Positions 6,083 through 11,933 of a stretch of 12,491 bases of DNA are shown here, piece after piece. The stretch is taken from positions 1-12,491 of the forward strand of contig JANYCL010000334.1 of assembly GCA_025360355.1 (NCBI GenBank), read 5' to 3'. The stretch's first letter is position 1, and each line of letters starts with the position of its first letter. The stretch comes from Sphingobacteriaceae bacterium (GTDB lineage: Bacteria; Bacteroidota; Bacteroidia; B-17B0; Aurantibacillaceae). The position numbers and the translations under genes were made by a program. Under the pieces are notes generated by a model that saw only the letters and a list, made by a program, of their open reading frames with translations, did not search any database and was not told the DNA's origin.

Positions 6083-6245
6083 AGTTTTAACGATCAACAT
6101 TATATTAATATTAGCTGAACGTATTTAAGGCACAAATATTACTTTTATTTCATCCCCAAATGTCGGTATTTTAATAACTGGTATTGGTTTAAGAATAAGT
6201 GGTAATTTTAAGCGGAATTTTTCGGATCTAAATAACACCAACGCC
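6083..6245. other. Divergent intergenic region, no gene seen
   Basis: This is the rest of the 240-bp gap between the divergent exbB and MmcQ/YjbR genes. It is AT-rich, without a credible ORF or strong hairpin. For the rightward gene the best -7-like match is TAATTTTA (6203-6210), with TTG at 6184-6186 only 16 bp upstream. This is too poor to call a promoter. Confidence 0.4.
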
Positions 6246-6602
6246 ATGAACATTGAAGAATTGAGAAGCTATTGCCTTAATAAAAAAGCTGTTGAAGAAT
6301 GTTTTCCCTTTGATGCCGAAACGCTTGTGTTTAAAGTTATGGGAAAAGCTTTTTTACTTACCGGTATAGAATCGAAGCCGGTAGAGTTCAATGTTAAATG
6401 CGAACCCGAAAAAGCGATCCAGCTCCGCGAAAAATATAATTGCGTTAAACCAGGCTATCATATGAACAAAAAGCACTGGAATACAGTTATTTGCGATAAA
6501 ACAGCCCCCTCAAAGCTTATTAAAGAGTGGATCGACCATAGTTACGATGAGGTGGTAAAGGGTTTAACCAAAAAACAGAGAGAAGAACTTGAGAATAAAT
6601 AA
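6246..6602 (+). CDS. MmcQ/YjbR family protein
   Basis: Small cytosolic protein of 118 aa, the usual length for the MmcQ/YjbR family. Members have a CyaY-like fold and are annotated as DNA-binding, but the cellular role is not established. The diagnostic features are the N-terminal ELRSYCLNKKAVEECFPFD pattern (5-23), VMGKAFLLTG (31-40), FNVKCEPEKAIQLREKY (48-64) and the family signature PGYHMNKKHWNTV (69-81), followed by a C-terminal helix with DHSYDEVVKGLTKK (97-110). It starts at ATG 6246 without a Shine-Dalgarno site. It is divergent from exbB and lies just upstream of the DUF177-rpmF promoter, so it is probably a single-gene unit. No functional link to either neighbour is apparent. Confidence 0.9.
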   Translation: MNIEELRSYCLNKKAVEECFPFDAETLVFKVMGKAFLLTGIESKPVEFNVKCEPEKAIQLREKYNCVKPGYHMNKKHWNTVICDKTAPSKLIKEWIDHSYDEVVKGLTKKQREELENK

Positions 6603-6607
6603 TTTTA

Positions 6608-6638
6608 TTTGCCAAATGCCCCTTTTTTAGTAAATTTG
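6608..6638 (+). promoter_or_regulatory. Promoter of DUF177-rpmF unit
   Basis: TTTG (6608-6611), 19 bp, then TAAATTTG (6631-6638) is the best match to the Bacteroidota promoter consensus in the window. It begins 6 bp after the MmcQ/YjbR stop. Predicted transcription from about 6645 leaves a very short leader of some 13 nt before the ATG at 6658. Confidence 0.7.
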
Positions 6639-6657
6639 CATCCCTTTTTAGAGTAAA

Positions 6658-7176
6658 ATGGGCAAAAAACAATATATAGTAAAATTTGCCGGTTTGCCAG
6701 TTGGAACTCATGAATTTGAGTTCAAAATAAACGGGACGTTCTTTGAGCAGTTTAACGAAACTGAAATTACAGAAGCAGACATTGATGTTAAAGTTGTTTT
6801 AACAAAACAAAACAACTTAATGCAAATGCAATTCGAAATTAACGGAACAGTTAATTTAAGTTGCGACCGTTGTCTGAAATTTGGTGATTTTCCGATAGAA
6901 GCTTCAGAAAACCTTGTTATTAAATATGGTAATGATGAAGAAAGTACTGATGAGATCATTGCTGTGAACGAAGCAGCAGGTCATGCAGATGTATCTCATT
7001 ATTTATTTGAATATATCATGTTAGCTATGCCAACGCGCCGAGTAGCTTGTGAAGTAGATGAAGATTTTAAATGTGATGAAGAAACATTAAAAAAGTTAAA
7101 CGAGAACTTAATACCAGACGAAGAAGTAAATCCCATTTGGGAAAAATTAAATAAATTAAAGATCAATAAAAATTAA
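6658..7176 (+). CDS. DUF177 / YceD family protein
   Basis: Member of the YceD (DUF177) family, typically encoded next to rpmF and linked in other bacteria and plants to 23S rRNA accumulation and large-subunit assembly. It is 172 aa, the normal length. The conserved core is visible: a beta-rich N-terminal half, then VNLSCDRCLKFGDFPIE (65-81) with the CxxC pair Cys69/Cys72. The acidic middle (GNDEESTDEI, 91-100) is followed by ISEYIM-like helix residues (LFEYIMLAMPTRRVAC, 116-131). The C-terminal signature ends NPIWEKLNKLK (158-168), equivalent to the family's DPRW-x-KL motif. Cys131 and Cys139 may join the CxxC pair in binding metal; that is inference. The gene leads the rpmF unit, with rpmF starting 17 bp after its stop. 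Confidence 0.9.
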   Translation: MGKKQYIVKFAGLPVGTHEFEFKINGTFFEQFNETEITEADIDVKVVLTKQNNLMQMQFEINGTVNLSCDRCLKFGDFPIEASENLVIKYGNDEESTDEIIAVNEAAGHADVSHYLFEYIMLAMPTRRVACEVDEDFKCDEETLKKLNENLIPDEEVNPIWEKLNKLKINKN

Positions 7177-7193
7177 TTAAAAAATAAGAAACC

Positions 7194-7382
7194 ATGCCAA
7201 ATCCAAAACGAAAATTATCGCGCTCTCGCAGAGATTCACGTCGTGCTACATATAAAGCTCCGCACATGACCATTGCAAAAGATACCACAACAGGCGAAGC
7301 TCATTTATTTCACCGTGCACATTGGTTCGAAGGTAAACTTTACTACAAAGGAAAAGTAGTAATGGAAAAAGCAACAGCTTAA
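7194..7382 (+). CDS. rpmF: Ribosomal protein bL32
   Basis: Large-subunit ribosomal protein of 62 aa, slightly long for the family. The N-terminus MPNPKRKLSRSRRDSRRA (1-18) is the typical basic rRNA-binding tail (consensus M-A/P-x-PKRK-S-x-RRD-RR). The C-terminal half reads TTGEAHLFHRAHWFEGKLYY (32-51). The protein has no cysteine at all, so it is of the zinc-free type, lacking the CxxC...CxxC zinc site of many bL32 proteins. It is 17 bp downstream of the DUF177 gene, the classical pairing, and followed by a strong terminator. The ATG is preceded by an A-rich stretch rather than a Shine-Dalgarno sequence. Confidence 0.97.
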   Translation: MPNPKRKLSRSRRDSRRATYKAPHMTIAKDTTTGEAHLFHRAHWFEGKLYYKGKVVMEKATA

Positions 7383-7404
7383 TCTTTTATAATAGATTTT
7401 ATTT

Positions 7405-7435
7405 AAAGCATCTGCCTTAGGCCGATGCTTTTTTT
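7405..7435 (+). terminator. Intrinsic terminator after rpmF
   Basis: AAAGCATC (7405-7412) pairs with GATGCTTT (7424-7431); after a T/C mismatch the tip pairs as GCC-TTA-GGC (7414-7422). A run of seven T (7429-7435) follows. It is strong, 22 bp after the rpmF stop, and separates rpmF from plsX. Its tip TGCCTTAGGC is identical to that of the terminator at 1392-1422. Confidence 0.85.
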
Positions 7436-7519
7436 ATGGAGTTAAATGGTCGGTTTTCCCTAAAAATTGTTTAACAGGCGTTTAATAACTTTAAAAGTTT
7501 ATTGTTGTATTATTAAGCC

Positions 7520-7527
7520 TAAATTTG
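7520..7527 (+). promoter_or_regulatory. Probable -7 promoter element of plsX-fabH
   Basis: TAAATTTG matches the -7 consensus and is followed by a plausible leader of about 26 nt to the ATG at 7560. The -33 region is weak: TTTA (7498-7501) at 18 bp, with TTG at 7502-7504 too close. Its position after the rpmF terminator suggests plsX-fabH is a separate unit, perhaps also fed by readthrough. Confidence 0.45.
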
Positions 7528-7559
7528 TTTTTTAGCCTTCTAAAATCAACAGGGTAAAT

Positions 7560-8498
7560 ATGAAAATTGGTTTTGATATTATGGGTGGCGACTTTGCTCC
7601 TAAGAATTGTCTCGATGGGGCAATTTTAGCAGCTAAAGCTTTACCCGCTAGTGCCATAATTGTTTTGATCGGTGATTCGGAAGCAGCAAAGAAATATTTA
7701 ACGGAACAAAAAGCCGATCTAAGTCGTTTTGAATTTGTTCATACAACAGAAACACTTGAAATGGGTGCCCATCCAACAAAAGCTCTTGCACAAAAACCAA
7801 ATAGTAGTATTGCATTAGGATTTAAATTATTAAAAGAAGATAAGATTCAATCTTTCTCAAGCGCAGGAAATACAGGAGCGATGTTAGTAGGATCCATGTT
7901 CTCAGTAAAAGCTGTTCCCGGTGTTATCCGTCCAAGCATTGCAAATCCTTTACCAAAAGAAAATGGTGGTTGGGGTTTAATTTTAGATGTTGGTACAAAT
8001 GCCGATTGTAAACCGGATGTATTATATCAGTTTGGGATGTTAGGCTCGATCTTCGCACGCGAAGTTTATAAAATAGAAAATCCTAAAGTTGCTTTATTAA
8101 ATATTGGTGAAGAACCTGAAAAAGGAAATCTTGTTGCGCAAGCCACTTATAATTTAATGAAGGATTCGAAAGATTTTAATTTCGTTGGTAATGTTGAAGG
8201 CCGCGATCTATTCAATGATAAAGCAGATGTAATTGTTTGCGAAGGTTTCACAGGAAATGTAGTTTTAAAAATGGCGGAAGCAATTTATACTATTTTAAGA
8301 AAGCAGAAAAAAACCGGTGAATATTTCGATCAGTTCAATTATGAATTATACGGCGGCACACCGATCTTAGGAATTAATTCAAATGTTTTAATTGCTCACG
8401 GAATTTCTAGTCCGGAAGCATTTAAAAATATGCTGGTTCTTGCAAAAGAAATTGTTGATGTTAAATTGAGTGATAAAATTAAACAAGCGTTCGAGTAA
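7560..8498 (+). CDS. plsX: Phosphate acyltransferase PlsX
   Basis: Peripheral membrane enzyme that makes acyl-phosphate from acyl-ACP and phosphate, feeding PlsY in the first step of phosphatidic acid synthesis. At 312 aa it is full length. The start MKIGFDIMGGDFAPKN (1-16) is the family hallmark (D-x-MGGD-x-AP). Further conserved blocks are ALAQKPNSSIALGFKLL (75-91), SAGNTGAMLVG (101-111), IRPSIANPLP (123-132), ILDVGTNADCKPDVLYQFG (141-159), ALLNIGEEPEKGN (178-190) and CEGFTGNVVLKMAE (227-240). The end, YGGTPILGINSNVLIAHG (264-281), is also typical. It overlaps fabH by one base (TAATG), so translation is probably coupled. A GGG shortly before the ATG is the only Shine-Dalgarno-like trace. 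Confidence 0.97.
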   Translation: MKIGFDIMGGDFAPKNCLDGAILAAKALPASAIIVLIGDSEAAKKYLTEQKADLSRFEFVHTTETLEMGAHPTKALAQKPNSSIALGFKLLKEDKIQSFSSAGNTGAMLVGSMFSVKAVPGVIRPSIANPLPKENGGWGLILDVGTNADCKPDVLYQFGMLGSIFAREVYKIENPKVALLNIGEEPEKGNLVAQATYNLMKDSKDFNFVGNVEGRDLFNDKADVIVCEGFTGNVVLKMAEAIYTILRKQKKTGEYFDQFNYELYGGTPILGINSNVLIAHGISSPEAFKNMLVLAKEIVDVKLSDKIKQAFE

Positions 8499-9490
8499 TG
8501 ATTAAAGCAGCAATAACTGCAGTGGGAGGTTGTGTTCCTGATTTTGTTTTAACGAACGAGATTCTTTCTACAATGGTAGAGACCAACGACGAATGGATCA
8601 CTTCACGTACAGGAATTAAAGAACGCCGCATTTTAAAAGGTGAAGGGAAAGGTCTTTCTGACATGTGCGTTATTGCGACCCAAGAATTATTAAAAAAACG
8701 CGGCATTAAAGCTGAAGAACTGGATATGGTAATTGTTGGTACCATCACGGGCGATTATATTTTCCCTTCTACTTCAAATGTTATTTGCGATAAAATTGGG
8801 GCTAAGAACGCATGGGGTTTTGATCTTTCTGCAGCGTGTTCCGGATTTATTTATGCTTTAGCAACAGGAGCACAATTTATTGAAACAGGTAAATACAAAA
8901 AAATATTAGTGCTCGGCGGAGATAAAATGTCGTCAATAATTGATTACACCGATCGCGCAACATGTATTATTTTTGGTGATGGTGCAGGCGCAGTTTTGTT
9001 AGAACCAACAACTGAAGATTTCGGTGTGAAAGATTTTATTTTAAAAGCCGATGGTGCCGGAAGAAATTATTTATGCATGCACGCCGGCGGTTCTGTTATG
9101 CCGCCAACGCATGAAACTGTTGATGCACGCAAACATTTTGTGTACCAGGAAGGACAAGCTGTTTTTAAATTTGCAGTGAAAGGCATGGCTGATGTAAGTG
9201 CAGAAATGATCGAGAAACATAATTTAAAACCTGAAGATATTCAATGGCTTGTTCCGCACCAAGCAAATAAACGTATTGTTGATGCTACTGCAACCAGAAT
9301 GGGCGTAGGTCCGGAGAAGGTTATGATGAACATCGAAAAATACGGCAACACAACTGCAGGAACTATTCCATTATTATTGTGGGACTACGAAAAACAATTA
9401 AAGAAAGGCGATAATTTAATTATCTCAGCTTTTGGCGGTGGTTTTACCTGGGGTTCTATTTGGTTAAAGTGGGCTTACGATACTAAGTAG
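8498..9490 (+). CDS. fabH: Beta-ketoacyl-ACP synthase III (FabH)
   Basis: Cytosolic condensing enzyme that starts fatty acid synthesis by joining an acyl-CoA primer to malonyl-ACP. It is full length at 330 aa. The catalytic triad is intact: Cys114 in SAACSGFIYA (111-120), His254 in VPHQAN (252-257) and Asn284 in KYGNTTAGTIP (281-291). Other family marks are NDEWITSRTGIKERR (30-44) near the N-terminus, FGDGAGAVLLEP (159-170) and the glycine-rich end ISAFGGGFTWGS (309-320). Its ATG overlaps the plsX stop codon (TAATG), the normal plsX-fabH pairing. Primer choice (acetyl-CoA or branched-chain acyl-CoA) cannot be told from sequence alone. Only 37 bp separate it from the converging gene at 9528, with no obvious terminator hairpin. 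The accB/accC genes often found after fabH in this phylum are absent. Confidence 0.97.
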   Translation: MIKAAITAVGGCVPDFVLTNEILSTMVETNDEWITSRTGIKERRILKGEGKGLSDMCVIATQELLKKRGIKAEELDMVIVGTITGDYIFPSTSNVICDKIGAKNAWGFDLSAACSGFIYALATGAQFIETGKYKKILVLGGDKMSSIIDYTDRATCIIFGDGAGAVLLEPTTEDFGVKDFILKADGAGRNYLCMHAGGSVMPPTHETVDARKHFVYQEGQAVFKFAVKGMADVSAEMIEKHNLKPEDIQWLVPHQANKRIVDATATRMGVGPEKVMMNIEKYGNTTAGTIPLLLWDYEKQLKKGDNLIISAFGGGFTWGSIWLKWAYDTK

Positions 9491-9527
9491 TCTTTACCCA
9501 AAAATTAAACAAACTATTTTATTTCAA

Positions 9528-11267
9528 TTAAAACGGAAATTTAAATCCTGCGTTTCCGTCAAAATTTAATCTGTTAGATCTAATGCCTGCATTAGAGTTT
9601 AGGTTCGTTAAATAATAACGCACGCCGGGTTCTACAACAAAGTATAAATGTTTGCGAAGTTTGAACTCGCAGCCAAAACCAAGCATTAGACTTAAATTAA
9701 ATTTTTTACCTGGAATATTATTGTAATTGTACACTTCATCCCAATTTTCTTTATGTACAATTAATTGTGATCGGCTATTCATTACAATTTGGCTATTCGC
9801 CGCAGCGAATATAGAAACAGCAAGCTTGTCTTTTTTGATAGGATAGAATTTAACGGCTACCGGAATATTTATTACAGAATAATTTATTTTGTAATTGTAT
9901 TTTACATGAAAAGTATTAATTGGTGCTATAACATTAAATCCATTGATCATATTAGAGTAGGAGACCGCCATATCGCCTAAAGATGAATGGAACTGTGAAT
10001 CTGAAGGATCTAATTTACTAAAGCCAAGAGTGTCTTCTTTAGATTGAGAAGAACATTTCTGGTAATTAACACCTAACTCTATAGCTATTTTTTTAAATGG
10101 TAAAAACTGGAACTTTAGTCCGGCGTTGTATGTAACGGCTGAGAATTCTGATGAGAATTTTGGACTAGGAAAGGTTTGCGTAATTACCGGCCCGCCTAAA
10201 ATATATAATGCAAACTTTGGATCTTTATTAAGTGTTGGTGGCAGCGAATCATTTTGTTTTAAAGACGGAGGTATTGCAGCGACTTCAGATTTGTTTTCTT
10301 TTTTTACAGAATCTATTTTCGTTATAGACTCAATGGTTTCATTAGATGTAGAAACGGTGTTAGTAGGAGTTAAAGTATTTGTGATTATCTGTTGTACAGG
10401 AGTTACCGGCTCCTCTTTTTTAATACTTATTTCTTCTTTTGCATTGGTTGGCGTTTTGTTATTGTCATTCAATGCAACAATTCCTGTTGCAGAATTATCA
10501 AATGAATTTGTTTTAGCTGAGGTTTCAGAAGTGTTTACTTTATCAGTTGATGAGAAGTTAGAACTATTTTCCGAAACCGGTTTTTTGTTACGAGAAATAG
10601 TAACGGCAATAATTTCATTTTTTGTCGTAGCGAAAGGTGTGTTTGTACTATTTGCATTATTTGTTTTTGCTAAAGTGTTTTGCGTTTGTTTTGCGTCTTT
10701 CACAAAAGCATCTGCGTAACCTGCATTCTTTAAAGTGGCAATACTTGCGCTTATCTTCTCTTCCGGAACTTCAACAAAAAACCGTTTAATGTTATCGCTG
10801 CCAATTTCTGACCTTACTTCATACTCGCCAATTTGATCAGGCAAACGAGTCGTCAGATTTTTAACTGCGGCTAATTGTATTTTAGTTGTAGTTTTATTTT
10901 TTTCTGAAGAATTAAGATTGTCGTTTTTTTCAGTGGAGCTATTTTTTTCGTTTTTAGTTGCGTTAGTTTCAGTTGATGATTGGGTAGGAATAATTGCAAC
11001 AGTAGAATTTGTACTGGAGTTTGTTTCTGCTGTTTTTGTTGTAGAAAGATCCAGAGGTAAAAAGAAATAAGTTCCAAGTGCACCTATAATTAATAAAATT
11101 AAAGATGGTAACAGCCAGAATAAATATCTTTTTTTCTTTTTCTCATCAAGGTTCTTCTCAATGCTCTGCCAAACATTTTTCGATGGTTTGACGGAAGCAT
11201 TTTCTAATGATTCTACAAAAAAATCATCAAGCTCCTTAAATTCGTTATTTGAGTTATTGTCTCTCAT
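9528..11267 (-). CDS. Putative anti-sigma / outer-membrane beta-barrel fusion protein with SPOR-like segment
   Basis: A 579-aa protein encoded 11 bp after an ECF sigma factor, most likely its regulator. Order of parts: a cytoplasmic N-terminus (1-47) with LDDFFVESLENASVKPSKNV leading to VWQSIEKNL, a pattern I associate with anti-sigma N-termini of this phylum; a basic KKKKR stop; one membrane helix (49-70); and a Thr/Ser/Asn/Lys-rich, probably disordered linker (about 71-345). Within the linker a compact stretch (about 145-192, ending ASIATLKNAGYADAFVKD) resembles the second half of a peptidoglycan-binding SPOR domain. Residues about 350-579 look like an outer-membrane beta-barrel: alternating strands (FALYILGGPV, IAIELGVNYQ, FNLSLMLGFGCEF, LYFVVEPGVRYYL) and a terminal phenylalanine (GFKFPF), as in barrel-assembly signals. 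There is no signal peptide beyond the internal helix. Whether the barrel really inserts in the outer membrane is inference; it may be a soluble barrel-like domain. Confidence 0.75.
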   Translation of the reverse strand: MRDNNSNNEFKELDDFFVESLENASVKPSKNVWQSIEKNLDEKKKKRYLFWLLPSLILLIIGALGTYFFLPLDLSTTKTAETNSSTNSTVAIIPTQSSTETNATKNEKNSSTEKNDNLNSSEKNKTTTKIQLAAVKNLTTRLPDQIGEYEVRSEIGSDNIKRFFVEVPEEKISASIATLKNAGYADAFVKDAKQTQNTLAKTNNANSTNTPFATTKNEIIAVTISRNKKPVSENSSNFSSTDKVNTSETSAKTNSFDNSATGIVALNDNNKTPTNAKEEISIKKEEPVTPVQQIITNTLTPTNTVSTSNETIESITKIDSVKKENKSEVAAIPPSLKQNDSLPPTLNKDPKFALYILGGPVITQTFPSPKFSSEFSAVTYNAGLKFQFLPFKKIAIELGVNYQKCSSQSKEDTLGFSKLDPSDSQFHSSLGDMAVSYSNMINGFNVIAPINTFHVKYNYKINYSVINIPVAVKFYPIKKDKLAVSIFAAANSQIVMNSRSQLIVHKENWDEVYNYNNIPGKKFNLSLMLGFGCEFKLRKHLYFVVEPGVRYYLTNLNSNAGIRSNRLNFDGNAGFKFPF

Positions 11268-11278
11268 TATTCCTTTTC

Positions 11279-11821
11279 TTATTCGTTAATATCTAATAAA
11301 CTATGCAGTGATTTTTGTAAATATATCCGCGCTTTTGATAATTGACTTTTTGAAGTTCCTTCTGTTATGTTCAGCATTTCTGAAATTTCTTTATGTCCAT
11401 AACCTTCAATCACAAAAAGATTAAAAACCAATCTGTAACCATCCGGTAATTTCATGATCAAATTATGTAATTCCTTTGTGTTTATATTTCCAATAATGTT
11501 ATTGCTATCGGATACGTATTCGTTTGCATTTTCAATGTCTTCAAAAAGCAAGGTCCGTTTTTTAGCTCTTAAAAATTCCAGCGAACAATTAACACAAATG
11601 CGGCGGATCCAACCCTCAAAAGATCCTTCTGATTTAAAGGAATGTAAATTGGTAAATACTTTGATAAACGCTTCTTGTAAAACATCTTCAGCTTCATCTT
11701 TGTTTTTGGTGTACCTCAAACACACATAAAGCATTTTGCCTGAAAATTTATCGTATAAAATTTTCTGAAACTCGCGCTTCCCTTTTAAGCAACCATTTAA
11801 TATTTCTGATTCGGTATTCAA
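11279..11821 (-). CDS. ECF-type RNA polymerase sigma factor
   Basis: Alternative sigma factor of the extracytoplasmic function type, 180 aa. Sigma-70 region 2 spans about 22-78, with DEAEDVLQEAFIKVF (42-56) in the core-binding helix and SFEGWIRRICVN (67-78) at its end. Region 4 spans about 117-172, with LPDGYRLVFNLFVIEGY (124-140) and the helix-turn-helix GHKEISEMLNITEGTSKSQLS (141-161). No extra C-terminal domain is present. The start is TTG (11821-11819): an in-frame TAA lies three codons upstream and the next Met is residue 30, inside region 2, so TTG is the only sensible start. It is followed after 11 bp by the gene for the probable anti-sigma partner, which has an AAGGA before its ATG. 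No clear promoter of the TAnnTTTG type lies upstream; autoregulation is possible but not seen. Confidence 0.92.
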   Translation of the reverse strand: MNTESEILNGCLKGKREFQKILYDKFSGKMLYVCLRYTKNKDEAEDVLQEAFIKVFTNLHSFKSEGSFEGWIRRICVNCSLEFLRAKKRTLLFEDIENANEYVSDSNNIIGNINTKELHNLIMKLPDGYRLVFNLFVIEGYGHKEISEMLNITEGTSKSQLSKARIYLQKSLHSLLDINE

Positions 11822-11867
11822 GTATATTTAGAGCTGGTATCCCGGTAATAACAAGACGAAAGTTTTA

Positions 11868-11882
11868 AGGCAAAAGTTGCCT
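11868..11882 (-). terminator. Possible weak terminator or hairpin after the SpoIIE-type gene
   Basis: AGGCAA (11868-11873) and TTGCCT (11877-11882) form a perfect 6-bp inverted repeat around three bases. Read leftward it lies about 50 bp after the phosphatase gene's stop and is followed by TAAAACTTT, not a solid T-run. It could be a weak terminator or a regulatory dyad ahead of the sigma gene. Confidence 0.35.
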
Positions 11883-11933
11883 GGAGTATTAAAATTAAAG
11901 CATTGATATTCAGTGAATTAAAACTAAAGAAAA

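Noticed and set aside
6246..6602. MmcQ/YjbR gene as part of the DUF177-rpmF operon
   Set aside because: A near-consensus promoter starts 6 bp after its stop codon, and its family has no known tie to ribosome assembly.
7194..7382. Missing cysteines in bL32 as a sign of a special zinc-starvation paralogue
   Set aside because: I recall bL32 of this phylum generally lacking the full zinc site, and the gene sits at the normal rpmF locus, so this is likely the main copy.
1439..7517. Shared 13-mer TTGTATTATTAAG upstream of copy B (1439-1451) and plsX (7505-7517) as a common regulator site
   Set aside because: In copy B its TTG serves as the -33 element, but in plsX it is too close to the -7 element. 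An AT-rich 13-mer can recur by chance.
10126..10719. A 197-codon open frame on the + strand opposite the anti-sigma / beta-barrel gene
   Set aside because: It is antisense to the Ser/Thr/Asn-rich linker, whose codon pattern leaves the opposite frame open. The translation has no recognisable motif and no promoter of its own.
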